Shown here: piece after piece, positions 38,001 to 48,000 of the stretch | How the letters are laid out: each line of letters opens with the position of its first letter | How positions within the stretch are numbered: the stretch's first letter is position 1 | Source of the DNA: Owenia fusiformis | Lineage: Eukaryota; Annelida; Polychaeta; Sabellida; Oweniidae | Direction of reading: 5' to 3' | Length of the DNA stretch: 64,000 nt | NCBI GenBank assembly: GCA_903813345.2 | Contig: CAIIXF020000007.1 | Location: 22,929,564-22,993,563 of the forward strand | Position numbers and translations under genes: made by a program | The notes under the pieces: model-generated | The model's input: the letters and a program-made list of their open reading frames with translations, nothing else | Database searches by the model: none | What the model was told of the DNA's origin: nothing

Positions 38001-39160
38001 GATAGAAATGACCAAAACATTTTTATTTTTAGAACATTTAGAATTTTCAGAACTTAATACAAATGAAACCAATGTAGCTGTTCAATCTTCACACATCTAG
38101 AGATGAGAAAAATTAACCAGTATATCTACTAACCAAATTCCTTTCCCACTAAATTCAATGGATCATCTATTCCTTTTCCAAACCTGTAAAATAAAACAAA
38201 TAACATACTCATGTTTTTGCATAGCCAGATGTGAAAGTACCAGGGTAGCAAAATAGACTTTGGAGTAAGAATATCACATCGAAAAGAGCAATAAAATTTC
38301 AGGGGAGAGCAGGGGTGATTCTAGCATGTATTTAAGAATTGGTATAATTATTCTTGGAGGTATCAAAATAATGACCAAGGTCTACTTGTACCATCACAAT
38401 TTTACTAATTTTCAAAAATTCAAGTTCACTATTTTCTGCTTTGTATAGTCTGTGAACTGTTTGTAAGTTTTAATGGAATAGATACTTAGGATAGACGAGT
38501 AACTTTAATTTGTATAACAAATGTTGACAGACACACGGATGACCAATGGATGGATGGACCATGTGAACTAATGTGTGAGCCAAATAACAGCTTACCCTGA
38601 TAAGATGACTTTGCCACTGGCCAGGCCTACTGCTATTAGGGGGTCTGGGGGAGCTTGACGGTACCAGGATATACACTGAAATAATAAGTATTCTTTTTTC
38701 CATGATGTGCTCATTCTCTAATCAGTCATTCAAATACATGTACCAGCTTTATTCCATTCCTATGCTAAAAAGATGTTTTTATCATTGAATATCAGTCGGT
38801 TTACATTGCTGTACAACTATTGTGACATTACAAATCAAATCCCTTGGAAAATATGGACTTTGGCATTAATTTATTTTCGTCCAGTACTAACTTTGAACAA
38901 ATATAAATATTCTTTTTTTAAATAAAAAGAAAATCCTGTAGTGTACAGAACATACTGATACTTACTCTAATGAACTGCTTTTCATTATTCATGGCTAAAA
39001 GATTAGCACATTTATCTGGTCCAATCTGTACCCCTTGTGGCCCGATCTCAGATCCATCTTTTATTGTCTCTACACCATACAACCTCAGGTCCGTACCAAA
39101 TGTAAGGAACTGATCAGGATTAGTAGGGGACCAATGTACATCAATTTTCATACTATCCAT
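11008..39160 (-). CDS. MIOS: MIOS, GATOR2 complex subunit (WD-repeat protein mio)
   Basis: Twenty-three coding exons, 5' to 3': 39160-38966, 38675-38596, 38183-38134, 37725-37664, 37453-37294, 36243-36142, 35780-35680, 35243-35202, 34812-34638, 34193-34075, 33644-33504, 29773-29683, 29310-29145, 28790-28719, 26690-26578, 24593-24427, 23058-22920, 19798-19660, 19241-19200, 17756-17585, 15878-15770, 15456-15360, 11113-11008. Phases agree throughout and sum to 2640 nt, 879 aa (vertebrate MIOS is about 875). Residues 1-409 form the WD40 propeller ([47 protein letters not shown]). Residues 410-720 form the helical solenoid ([35 protein letters not shown]). The C-terminal zinc/RING-like region has CNFCGK, CPGC...[14 protein letters not shown] and [10 protein letters not shown]. 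In known animals GATOR2 relieves GATOR1 inhibition of Rag GTPases, activating mTORC1 at lysosomes. Exons 12/13 have weak splice sites (A|GTCAGA; AAAAG|TAACC), the least certain junction. An acceptor just before the ATG implies a 5' UTR exon near 39200-39650. Two introns carry minisatellites copied from its own exon edges. Confidence 0.95.
12073..12555. mobile_element. TIR element carrying a tRNA-like sequence
   Basis: The ends TGCACATCGCTCCAAAACGC (near 12078) and its complement (near 12536-12555) are perfect inverted repeats. A 12-bp direct repeat AGAAGTAATTAA lies directly left of the element (12061-12072) and again on the right at 12579-12590. The right copy is about 24 bp beyond the TIR, so it is only a possible target-site duplication. 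The interior includes the tRNA-like block at 12216-12290. There is no transposase frame. Confidence 0.65.
12216..12290 (-). repeat. tRNA-derived (SINE-like) sequence
   Basis: On the minus strand the block has an A-box-like TGGCCTTGCGGTAGAATGC, an anticodon-arm-like region and a perfect B-box GGTTCGAATCC, spaced as in a tRNA. The acceptor stem ends do not pair and the anticodon stem is poor. I therefore call it a tRNA pseudogene or SINE head, not a functional tRNA. Confidence 0.6.
13195..13376. repeat. Short repeat with TTCCCTGACATTTCC motif
   Basis: The motif CCCTGACATTT occurs five times in 180 bp, ending at GTGTGTACGAACCCTG. It looks like an internally repeated fragment of an interspersed repeat. 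Confidence 0.5.
14190..14352 (+). repeat. (GGAC)n-tailed interspersed repeat, copy 1
   Basis: Conserved order: ACTTCTACTCCCATAA, GAACAAAATCGGGCCAACGG, TATTTGAGTTATTGCCCGGA, a GGAC/GACA microsatellite, then GGCGTTCCCT..CGAACTTCGTT..GGGATAA. The same order recurs at 26045-26181 and 32805-32962. Overlapping 95- and 62-codon open frames here are repeat artefacts. Confidence 0.75.
15262..15319. repeat. Miniature hairpin (58 bp)
   Basis: ACAGGGTGACACAAAA ... TTTTGTGTCACCCTGT, a near-perfect inverted repeat with a 26-bp loop. It lies close to the donor of the penultimate MIOS exon and may be the collapsed remnant of a TIR element. Confidence 0.65.
15879..17455 (-). repeat. Minisatellite made of tandem copies of a MIOS exon start and its splice acceptor
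   Basis: About 28 extra units plus a partial one follow the true exon (15878-15770) on its upstream side. There are two main unit types. The 69-bp unit is identical in plan to the exon start: TTCTAG|ATTGAGAGTTG..., encoding [21 protein letters not shown]. The 48-bp unit lacks 21 bp and would read [14 protein letters not shown]. Counting the real exon I read 11 long units, 17 short units and one diverged unit near 16255. Each unit carries its own TTCTAG or TTTTAG acceptor, and read-through in the MIOS frame meets that TAG at once. The 177- and 399-codon open frames across the array (16270-15737 and 17462-16263) are the same DNA in another frame, open because both unit lengths are multiples of three. 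Confidence 0.93.
17460..19199 (-). other. MIOS intron sequence around exon 20
   Basis: Apart from the exon at 17756-17585, this is AT-rich intron with no recognised repeat family. Open frames at 17938-18156 and 18906-19118 have no support. Confidence 0.45.
19473..19659 (-). repeat. Minisatellite made of tandem copies of a MIOS exon end and its splice donor
   Basis: The last 29 nt of the exon 19798-19660 (encoding DQRVLTWIE) plus the donor AG|GTAAATATAAGATATAG recur at a 51-bp period downstream of the true donor. This gives about four donor sites in all, at roughly 19659, 19609, 19558 and 19507. In the MIOS frame each copy ends in TAA immediately after the donor. The plus-strand 80-codon open frame 19478-19720 ([13 protein letters not shown] repeats) is an artefact of the 51-bp period. 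Confidence 0.9.
19990..21680. repeat. C-rich degenerate repeat cluster
   Basis: Four to five diverged copies of a module: CACTTTGAAAGTGCCCAGAA, AGCACCAAATAGCATCTTAA, AATTTTCTAGGGGGAGT, CCACCCCTCACACCCCCCAC, then a long C-tract with CTCTGGC(A/G)CCCC. Modules lie near 20130, 20390, 20660, 20930 and 21390. Several short open frames on both strands are by-products. The family is unknown to me. It occupies the 3.1-kb MIOS intron between exons 17 and 18. Confidence 0.75.
21681..22919 (-). other. MIOS intron sequence
   Basis: AT-rich intron. No exon, RNA gene or clear repeat was recognised. Confidence 0.45.
23127..24063. mobile_element. Foldback element with internally repeated arms
   Basis: The left arm (23132-23275) is built of CAACCCCAAGT and AACTCAACCCC(A/G)GTAAA units. 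The right arm (about 23915-24056) is its reverse complement (GGGTTGAGTTTTACTGGGG...). Outer ends are GGTCATCTCAACCCCAAG and its complement. The 8-bp direct repeat GTGAATGA flanks both sides (23119-23126 and 24064-24071), consistent with a target-site duplication. The centre holds a fragment (23466-23630) of the TAGCCA...TTTCAGTC repeat also found at 28440-28700. Confidence 0.75.
24950..26181. repeat. Tandem cluster of GGCGGCCATTTTTCAAAATGGCCGCC-type palindromes with (GGAC)n tail
   Basis: At least six modules of about 110-130 bp: a palindrome of two CCATTTT blocks, CTTCTACCAAAAGTGTCAT, GTGCCATGCTTATAGTATT, ATGAACAAAATCGCTC, CACTACTTTTCGAGTTATAG. Modules lie near 24965, 25090, 25215, 25440, 25560 and 25690. 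The cluster runs into a copy of the (GGAC)n repeat at 26045-26181 (CGGGCCAACGG ... TTCGTTCGATGGGATAA). Confidence 0.8.
26816..27213. mobile_element. Two adjacent palindromic MITE-like elements
   Basis: 26816-26935 is a hairpin (AATATCATTTTTATCTAC...GTAGATTTAAATGATATT). 26944-27213 has TIRs ATTATCCTACACTTAAAAGG / AAGTGTAGGATAAT around a core with three copies of ATATCCTCC(G/A)C and CGGAGTATAT. No coding sequence is present. They lie in the MIOS intron between exons 14 and 15. Confidence 0.6.
27728..28381. mobile_element. Long-TIR element, mariner-like ends
   Basis: TIRs of about 200 bp (27728-27925 and 28175-28381) start TACAAGGGCCGATCAAAAAG and end with the complement, TTTGATCGGCCCTTGTA. TA dinucleotides lie at or next to both ends. 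The interior is about 250 bp without transposase. The arms contain GGTTCATTGGTAGTGACACA and its complement. The open frame 27551-27823 spans into it and is not a gene. Confidence 0.7.
28440..28700 (+). repeat. GGGCGTAGCCA repeat (SINE-like or LINE-tail-like)
   Basis: Starts GGGCGTAGCCATATTTCAGT, then TTTTCAGTCAGAAGGGGG, GATTGTGGCATAAGAGAGCC, ACTTCCTTCAAAATTG and a G-rich tail ending GTGCGCCCATGGGTC. It matches 23466-23630 in order and sequence. Confidence 0.65.
30240..31260. repeat. Repeat with an internal 238-bp tandem duplication and (GGAC)n end
   Basis: 30362-30600 is duplicated at 30600-30834 with few differences (one short deletion near 30776). The block ends with a GACGGACGGAC microsatellite at 31213-31254 after GTGCGGCCAATGTTGAC. 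A further GGAC tail is at 31495-31525. It lies in the 3.7-kb MIOS intron between exons 11 and 12. Confidence 0.7.
32218..33242. repeat. Direct duplication flanking a (GGAC)n element
   Basis: The segment 32218-32803 (AAGGACGTCTGGAACCTGGA ... GTAACTTTTGCAAAATTTAC) is repeated at 32962-33242. The second copy lacks about 280 bp corresponding to 32384-32664. The 158 bp between the copies is a (GGAC)n-tailed repeat copy with the ACTTCTACCCCCATTGGG head. The arrangement suggests duplication with later deletion, or a composite element. Confidence 0.7.
34500..34600. repeat. Interspersed repeat fragment
   Basis: TTTGTTACAGACACCGAACA ... CATCCACAAAAAGATGGAGA matches 8698-8765 and part of 24772-24860. 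It lies 38 bp from the MIOS exon at 34638. Confidence 0.5.
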
Positions 39161-39720
39161 TGTTCTGTTAATATCATCAGTTGACTAGTTTTTGTCAGCA
39201 GTTGTCACATGAGAGCCTTGATTTTCTGTCCAAAGTTCTGTACTCTGCAAAAAAGTTTTAAATCATTGTTTGCCTAATGAAAATATGCCTGATCAGAATG
39301 TCAATGTAACTGATAGGAATGACTCGAGCATTATCTAAATTTACCCTGCATGCAGAGTCTAGTTAAACTACACTCTGCCTAGTAGAGACCATATTACAGT
39401 TAAGTAGCTCCGCCCCCACGATGGGTACCGGTGACAGTTTCGGTAATAAACCACTTTTGACCTACGCGCTGACCCTTCTTCCACTAATCAGCGAGCTTGA
39501 AGAAACATACGCTAAATGCGTTCTAATTAAATATGTGCATGTCATTGGTCAATTTCGGGCTCAACGATGACGTCAGAAGGAATGACCATATATAGAACGT
39601 CGGTCAAATTTGGCCGACGAACACTGATTGGCGCGGTGAGTTCACAGGTTTATTTTAGTTTGAAAGAGTGAAGACGAAGCTGTTCTTTTAAGAAATGAAG
39701 TCAAACGAATGCAAAGGGTA
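39161..39720. promoter_or_regulatory. MIOS 5' UTR and promoter region
   Basis: The MIOS start codon is preceded by a 3' splice site (ATATTAACAG|AACAATGG), so transcription starts further upstream in minus orientation. The zone 39360-39690 is the most GC- and CpG-rich stretch nearby: a CCGCCC box at about 39411, GGTACCGGTGAC at 39425, TGACGTCA (CRE-like) near 39570, and a GCGCG block at about 39632. It could also serve a rightward transcript. The assignment is inference. Confidence 0.4.
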
Positions 39721-40429
39721 ATCTAAATTGAGCATTGATGACAAAAAGTGTCCATTTTATATCCTAAAACAATGCATGGATATTATTACAGATTGTCTTT
39801 ATGATGATTGTAGTCTCTCAGTTAGATTTTATGCTAAACTAGAATGGGTTGTGGTATTCTACTGTCATCTGAAAGGTCTGTCATGCACATTTTCACTGAA
39901 ATCACAATTAAACACCCATCAATTGACTTCGAGGATGAATTGATTTCTATGTTTATTTATTAGGCTAAACTATTAAGGAAGGGGGGAGAGGGGCCCACCT
40001 CATTGGTCAGACTAGATCTAAAGTGTTTTTAGGGTCCTTTCAGTTTGTACATAATTTTCAGTACATAACATTTACTTTTATCAGGATAGAAGAATAAAGT
40101 AAAACTTTGCTGGCCATCAAAAATGAGGTGACAAGTACCAGATGAGATGTCAGTGCTTAAACCCCTAGGGGGGGGGGGGGGTACTCTAATACATTGGCTA
40201 TATGGGGATAAGCTGCCAAAGTGGCTTTTAACCGAAAAATCCCTATATATGGGTCCCATTGTGATGAAAAAACCTAGATATGGGTCCCATTTTGACATAA
40301 AATCCCTAGGGTCTCCTTTGCATAATGATGTTACAATATACTAAACTGAGATGATAAATATCATAGTTACAAAGTGCATCTTCCCAGGGCATCTTAACAG
40401 ATGAATTTTAAAATGCAGCTTCTCTGGGG

Positions 40430-40701
40430 GAGATGCATTGAACTTCGACATATGGGGTTACTTCGTCATTGGGCTATTTCGACCATGGGGCTATTCCGAC
40501 ATTGACTTTCCAATTCACTAAAACCGCCATGTTTGTTTTTGAAAATTTTTAAAAATATTCATTGAAATCTCCAACAGGCGAGAACTTAATCAAAGATGAC
40601 TGACCCCAAAAATATGAATTATCAGCAACTGTTGAAATAACCCCATGGTGTAAGTAGCCCTAATGACGAAGTAGCCCCATACGTCGAAGTTTGGTGCATC
40701 C
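40430..40701. mobile_element. TIR MITE (about 270 bp)
   Basis: Left GATGCATTGAACTTCGACAT followed by ATGGGGTTACTTCGTCATTG; the right end is the complement (ATGACGAAGTAGCCCCAT, CGTCGAAGTTTGGTGCATC). The arms are about 50 bp. Internal GGGGCTATT(T/C)CGAC motifs repeat. No coding sequence is present. Confidence 0.7.
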
Positions 40702-41493
40702 CCTAGTTTCCTAATTGGCTGCCCCAGCTCTGATGAGTTTGACTAGTTTATCATAGTTTTGACTGTCCGCACCTTCTATATCAGATATGCTAAAGATTAC
40801 CTTCTTCTAAGGCCACTATATCGTGGCCTCGTCCGAAGATAAATCCCTGCATGTTTTTTACTGTTGTATATACGGGTCATGTAGTAATCATAAAATTTTA
40901 ATGAAGTGATCAATGTATTAGTTCACATCTTCTGGATTCCTAACTTAGAATTAACAGCCAGCTACTAATGTCAGACAATGATGACATTTTGTCCAGTTTT
41001 CGAATATCGCCATTTTTCTTAGAGCCGTTTATTTTGATTTTAGACGAAATCATGAAAATAATACAGTTGGGGACAAAAATAAATGACAGGTCGATTTTCT
41101 ATCACCATTTCCTAATCATGGTCGTCTGAAAGCCCATAATTTCCAATATTGTCTAGATACATATCCCTTAAAATTTGTATATTTCACATTTTGTATAATC
41201 TCATCCACTGATGTATGGCCTCTTGAAGATTCTCTTATTTTTAACATGGGAAATTCTCACTTCAGCAAATCCACCTGTCATTTATTTATGTCCCGAACTG
41301 TATCTCATAAGGAGCACCCAGCCAGTTCGGTTTTAATTCATGATTTACTTATCCGGAGATTTTTAAAATATTTAATAAATTTATTACACGAAGGCCAGCT
41401 TCAAATGGTTCACGGTGTTCCAGATGAAATTACATGTACTTCTAGCCAAGAATTTGGCTAGAGACTCGAGTAAGCTAAAGACACTACAGATGC

Positions 41494-41806
41494 AGGCCTG
41501 TCAACTGTCCCGCAATTTGCGTATTTGTCACGCATTTGCTGAAGAATTTGAAGCAAAAATATTTCTGTAGAAAAATTTCTAAAAAAGATCGTCTACACAG
41601 CAAAAATACGAACGCCGGAAAAAAATGTACGCATTTTGTTCGGACTTTTCACGCGAATTACGTATATGTCACGCACGCATTCCGTTCGAAATTTTTCGTA
41701 CCTCGTCAGATTTGGACCAAGGTGTCCACATTTTGAGGGGAGGTGTTCAACATTTCCAAGTCACTCATGTTAGGTGTTCCCAAGTTGACAGCCCTGCAGA
41801 TGCATC
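41494..41806. mobile_element. hAT-like MITE (about 310 bp)
   Basis: Ends CAGGCCTGTCAACTGTCCC and GTTGACAGCCCTG are imperfect inverted repeats of the CAG...CTG hAT type. CAGATG lies at both flanks, compatible with a degenerate target duplication. Inside are two copies of a TTGCGTATTTGTCACGCA-like motif. Confidence 0.5.
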
Positions 41807-42657
41807 TATGCAGCTAGAGGTGTGCATACTCAGTCTCAATCACCATGATCATTAGTCCAACAATGTTAGATAAGACCTAGTCTGGGGTTACTCGAGTCTC
41901 TAGCTTACAGCTAGACGAAACTTCATTGATTTCGTATGTACTGTGCTACACGCACCTACACGCACCTAGAACTCATTTTTTATAAATATTTTTAAGAATA
42001 TTAATCATATTTAGGATGGAGCGTTGCTTGTCTGGATTTAGATATTTCAAAATTTCATTTCGGAGTTTGGACACATGGTGAAATTTTCTCGCTGTAGCTA
42101 AAAATGGCTTCCGGTTCTGGACGTGAATAACATTTGAAATTATTCTCGCTTAAAGAAATCAAATATAACAATAGATTCAGACGGGGATGTGAGCTGATGT
42201 TCTTCAAATCTATACATAAAGGTATATTTCATATTATTATGCCATATTTACTGTGCGTGTGACCATGGGCTTTCAACTAGTATAATACTAAGGCAGCTCA
42301 ATCTTCCTCCTCAAAGCCGGAATATAGAGAAGGCTTTGGACCGAAGTAAGTCTGGGGACTTGTAGAACTAGTTTTATACATGATCATGATCAGCCAACAA
42401 AAAAATTTAGAAAAAAATAGACAAAATTTAAATAAAATCGAATTTCAGATTGATCTACGATCGAAACTAAATATTGTGAATACAATATATGCACCCGCAA
42501 TATACAGTGTATTTACCTACTCATCTGGAATCATATTCAGCAATAAATCGCATACTTATGGAAATTAAAGAAGTTTTTACTTTTTTTTACTTTTTCAAAA
42601 TTGTCAAATTGAGGCTGCATGACGTCATTTCCGTCACTATGTGAAAAAAAATTTGAA

Positions 42658-45600
42658 ATGTCTTCTGGAAGAAATCCTAAAGATCTCCGTAGTATGGTGG
42701 AACACAGTCATGATGTATGTACCACTTTGTCTTTCATTCTCTTTTGATAATTGAGGGTAAATTTTATGAATGAATTTGGGGTATGTTTACAGTTATTGAT
42801 CAAAATGTAAATCACCAATGTAAACCACCATTCTTTTCACCCAGATTGAGATTCCAGACAGAAAGCTAAATTCAAAATGTTTGAAAAATGCCAGTGAGTC
42901 TATACAACATGTGACTGCCCATGTTTTTGTTAAAGCATTATTAGTTAGTCACCACTTAAACCACCATAGTAGACTATGTGCATGTACCTGTACATATGTA
43001 TATCAATCTTCATTTATTATTAGGCTAGATCAGATTCTATTATATTAGATATTAGATAGATGGTGCTGGCTGTGGTCTGCTTGTTACAGACTCACTTCAG
43101 AGATGGTAAAAATACATGTACTGAAGGTGCTGCCAAAGTGATCAGCAATCATCCCTTATCAGCTTATTCATTATGATACGCATAGCATCTTTCTAGCTCT
43201 TTCTGTTTCATTCTGATATTATGATGCATATTCTGTGATCTGAGCACATTAGATGGGAAGAGTTACAACTGTCAATAAGTGTGATAGTTATCATGTAATC
43301 ATTTACCTTAATGTCAAACAGCAGATATTAGAACAGGCACGTGTACACAAGTTTTATGACCCCAATTAGATGTAATATAAGCTGGGATGAAGGTTTTTTC
43401 TACAAACCCTTATATACACGCACTATTTTGAGGATGAAGATGATATACAAATAGTATTAGTATATGAGTGAACTTCCTACTTCTATCCATTGTGGCATTT
43501 GATCTGTACAGAGACATAAAACATATGTCTCTGATCTGTATCATGGGTTGAAGAATGAAATATGATCAAGAATGAAATATGTTTAAAGGGTGACGCATAT
43601 CGTTTAGCAAATCGAACGCTCGTTTCTGGTGTTGCTCACCGTTTAGTATAAAAGGCCCGATCCCGGAATAATACTCAAGGGTTCACAGGTTCGAGGTCGT
43701 TGTGTCAACACCTCTAACTGTTATATAGCATAAGTATATTATAGATCGTCACACATTTATAAAAGGGTGATTTTTATTTTGACAAATCAATTCCACATTT
43801 ATGGGTGAAGTTTCAGGATCTTCTATTTGTGTATAATAAGGAAAAATTGGCATCTAAATTTCCCCATAACGTAATAGCACACAGCTTGGCATATGAAATA
43901 TCCTACAAATGAAACAAAGCAAGACAAACCGGTTTCTAATACAAGGATTTATATTGGCTGTTGTACATGTATTCTTTGAACGCAATCACTCTTTGGATAA
44001 CGTTTTCAAAATCATTATAAACGGATTACTTTATCTCAAAGACAATTTCAATAAACTGGATTTTACAGAACTCCCCTTATTTCTTAAAAATGGACTGATC
44101 CAGTTGATTCGCCTGGAGCCGCCATATTGTTTTTATACGGGATGCTAATCGGAACCCTTTAAGCCCATGATGATGACAATGTAAAAGATGTAAGAATTGA
44201 GAAAAGTTGAACCATGGGCTTTCATTAGCCCATGATTATATGTTCACCTGACTAAAGTAAATAATAAGCCTATTCATCTATTTACTGGATTTTAAAAACA
44301 TACTGTACATGTGTTTCAGGGTGTCTCAACCATGGAAGGAAATCTTTCCAAGCTTCGCTCATTGTCGAAGGAAGATAAGTCTGAGATGGGATTACTACGC
44401 TCTCGCATTGATGAACAATCTCAGCTTATTATGATTCTCAAACAAAGAGCAGATGAACATTTATTGAAAGCTAAAACATTAGAAAAATGTAATATTGAAC
44501 TTGAAGCATTTAGAGAAAATGCTCAACATCAACTAGATCAAGAATTTAGAAAGTTTAATATGTTAAATGATAGATTTGATGATTTAGCATCTAATCATCA
44601 AGAACTTATAAAATTTAAAGATGAATACAAAAAACAAAATGAATTCCTTAGACAGGAAAATGCAAGACTGATTGATGAAAATTCAAGATTATTTTCCGAT
44701 GCAATAAATGATAGGGACAATAAAATCAAAGAGCTTGAGAAGAAAATAAGCCATTCTACTGAACAATTTACTCACATGGAAGCTAAAAATAAGTAAGTTA
44801 ATTAATGAATGATGAAGCTAACATATGTACGTTGATCTTGATTCTGCCTATACTACATAGAAAAAAGCTGATTATATGCTCCCATGTAAATTGCTTTCAC
44901 TTCTTCAGGAGAAATTTAAGGTCTTATTGATATCTATTGATTTCAACCTTCACTTTTAGTATAGAGATTTACATGCATGACGATAAAACATATATTGATT
45001 AATTAATTACTTTTACAAGCATTCATTTGAAATAATTGATATACACTTATTTATTTATTTATGGGCTAGTGGGGTTACACTATATTTATGATTGAATTAT
45101 ATGTAGCTAGTTTATAGGTGTCATTAATTTAATATACAGTAGAGAAAATTGAGATATAGTAAAAACCTATATGTAATTTAATATTTACAGACAACTATTT
45201 TTGACAACTGCACTCTATTTAATCATGTCCAGACATTCACCAGAGACACTCAGAGATTTTTATAACCATATAAAACTGTCTAACTTATTGCATGACATCT
45301 CAAAATTTTATATGTAGACCCCTAGGGGATATAATAGTGTAAACTGTAAACCCTAGGCTAAATAAAATGATTTAAAAAAAAATAAATATTTACAGATATC
45401 TTGAACAACAGCTGAAACAAGGAGAAGACCAATTTAAGGTATCAGAACAGAAGCTGAAAAATGAGATTAAAACGCTGCTAAGTAAACTTCAGGAATCTGA
45501 AGAGAGATTGAAAGGTTTGTATTGATTGGTTGTGTTTTCTTTTTTATGCACAAATGAGTAAGTTACAGACCAGACAAAGTATACATAATCGGATGATGTG

Positions 45601-48000
45601 GTGACATTTACCATAACTTTCATATTGTAATCATAAATGACCCAAAGTCATCACACTATGCACATACCTTGTTACCCATTTACTTTATAACTAAAATAAG
45701 CCTCTAAAAGCGAACACTATTTCAAAGTACCATTGGTGTTTCACTTCCAAATATTTCACTGTATTTTTAAACCATGGGTCTAACTTTAATGTTCCAGGTG
45801 CAAATGCAAAATTAAAGAGCAATGCTGAACTTCAACAAAATGCAGATGTGGAATCACAATCTCAACATGCCAAACTAAAGAAAGAGAAAGATGAATTATT
45901 GGAACTGGCTATGCAGAGAGGAAAACTTATTCAGGTTTGCAGAGCTGTTAAATTAATTGATTTAAATGTGTAGTTTATAAGTACTTTTGTCCTGTAAACA
46001 AGTGAAAGAGTATGTGATTACATAGTACTACTTTTTAAGTAATTTTTTATAGATATCACGATGAATGAAGTAAACAATGCTTCGGTAGAAAAATCATCTA
46101 TCCGATAGGTTATTAAATTGAATTTTTTCAATTGAAAAATTAAAATCCTCATTTTAAGTTTATTCCTCATATTTTACAATTCTCTCAAGTGAACACTTTT
46201 TAAGGAAATTAAACTTTACACATGTACAATGAATAAGTAGTTGTTGAATAAAATTTCTTTAACCAGAGGAAATAAAATAAATCATATTTTCTTATTTCAG
46301 ACATTTGTGGCAAGAGAAGAGGGTACCTTTGCACGTTTTATTGTTATTTTTGACATAATCACATTGAGCACTCAATATTTTGCAGGCATATTGTTCTTTG
46401 CACAAACACTGCATCCAGTGAAAAAGAATATTTAAGATCAAGTTGAAAATCTGAATCTTTTTGACATGTTTATATAGCTAGTCTTGCTTCAAGGCCCCCT
46501 CCCATTTCAACAACAGGGTCTTGTAACCTATTGTTGAAGTAGATAAGGGGTCAGGGTGGTCCTTGGTATTAGCAGGACTAATATTAATACACGAAGCATC
46601 AATTGCGTTTGTCACGACAGCATGTTTTCTGGTTATTGTTAACTTTGTTATTATATAAATATTAGAGGTGTCATGGATACCCGATTTTGTTCCGACCCGC
46701 GGAATTACGCTCTCAGAATGGAACACGGAACAAAAATTAAGAATTTCAGTTCGGTTCCGGAACAATAAAATCTTACCCTTTCACAACTTATGGCCCTAAA
46801 TCGCCATTAAACAGCATTTTCTTTCAATATTTTGCACCAAAAGAATATCATTCTTTGCACTCCTCATTGAAGAGCTTTGAAGAGCTTTTCGCTACCAAAT
46901 AGAACTATATAATCATCATATTTTAACAGTCACTCTGTTCCGAACTGAACTGTTCCGATTATTTTTTTGTTCTGTGACACCTCTAATGAATATTATTAAT
47001 GCACATTTAGTGCATGTGCATGTATGTTTACTCTGTTTTCTATATAATGTAAGTGCAGTCCCTTTATAAATGAATAAAATATGTGTGAAACACTGATCAG
47101 TTACAACTGTGGTATCGTATTGATGAAAGATAAAATGCCTCAAGTCCAGAATTTGATTCTGTTTCCAGGAGAAACAAACAGAAAACAAGATTTTACAAAA
47201 GCAAATAGAAAGCATGGAGAAACAAGTGCAAGATATGGAAGCTAAGTTTGAGTGAGTACCAATTTATGATTATCTTCACACTGTACAACTTAAAGGTGAA
47301 CTGACAATGATCTAGACACACCCTACCATATATGGCATGAAAAATATTTTGAACTTTGACAAAAGTTTTCTATATGTGTGAGATTTGACAAAATAAATAC
47401 AAAACATTTTTTTAAGAAATAAAGAATAACCCTGTCTTTGTTTTTACTTTAACAAATATCCTTCATAAAACATATTTGTGTCTCAAAGAGAAGTTGGATT
47501 TTAAGGTTTACCCTTTCACAGGCCAGCCAGGTAAAGACTGTGGAGGCACATTATTGTTTTCAATTATTTGAGTTAGTTTTAGTGCAATTTTTTAATTATA
47601 TTTTCAGAAAAGAGGCAGCAATGGTGAATGCTAACATGCAGGTGCGGAAACTGAGACAAGATTATGAGATTGCGAATCATAAATACAGTGAACAGTCAAA
47701 GGTATTCTAATCTACTGCCCCCCCCCCCCATTAAGCTTGGCAACAAGAAGTCCTCATTGAATAGTGTGTTAATGTGTGTTAATTTTATTTCTCAATTACA
47801 ACATAGGTTGGCTCATGACAAAGACAAATTTGATGAATTCAAATATGCAATAGACATACAGTTAGGAATTGAAAACATGATTCTCAATATGAATATTTTT
47901 TTTTCTTTTTCAGGAGTTTGAAGCATACAAGAAGCATACACAAAACCTACTACAGAAGGAGAAAGACTTAAATGCGAAATTGAGACATTTAGTTGGGTGA
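42658..48000 (+). CDS. CCDC89: Coiled-coil protein, CCDC89-like
   Basis: Seven coding exons in consistent phase: 42658-42714, 44320-44792, 45396-45514, 45798-45934, 47169-47251, 47608-47701, 47914-48000; 1050 nt, 349 aa. The first exon (MSSGRNPKDLRSMVEHSHD, then GAT|GTATGT) was found by splice and phase logic; otherwise the ATG at 44332 in exon 2 would be the start. Almost the whole protein is charged heptad coiled coil (Glu/Lys/Gln rich). The conserved core SLSKEDKSEMGLLRSR, DEQSQLIMILKQRADE, FKDEYKKQNEFLRQENARL matches the CCDC89/BOIP family, about 370 aa in vertebrates. Vertebrate CCDC89 is known mainly from testis and as a partner of the Hey1 (BOIT) factor; a sperm or cilium-linked structural role is plausible but not shown here. 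The gene is divergent from MIOS, with about 3.5 kb between start codons. A CRE-like TGACGTCA is 30 bp upstream. Confidence 0.85.
42715..44319 (+). other. CCDC89 intron 1
   Basis: A 1.6-kb intron. It contains an isolated 79-codon open frame (43909-44148) without recognisable similarity, and a short GC-richer block at 43600-43720. No gene is called. Confidence 0.4.
46663..46984. mobile_element. hAT-type MITE with 8-bp target duplication
   Basis: TIRs TAGAGGTGTCA / TGACACCTCTA at the ends. Flanking 8-mers ATAAATAT (left) and ATGAATAT (right) differ at one base. Subterminal GGTTCCGGAACA and CTGTTCCGAACTGAACTG are further inverted matches. It lies in CCDC89 intron 4 and has no transposase. The two open frames on the minus strand that overlap it (46765-46478 and 47215-46916) are not genes. 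Confidence 0.75.

Larger units (their letters stand above)
39721..42657. other. Intergenic region between MIOS and CCDC89
   Basis: Holds a TIR element at 40430-40701 and a hAT-like element at 41494-41806. Open frames at 39728, 40147, 41246, 41536 and 41625 have no homology or splice context that I recognise. A CRE-like TGACGTCA lies at 42621-42628, 30 bp before the CCDC89 start codon. Confidence 0.5.

Noticed and set aside
43909-44148. 79-codon frame in CCDC89 intron 1
   Set aside because: No recognisable family, no supporting splice site in phase with CCDC89, and AT-biased composition.
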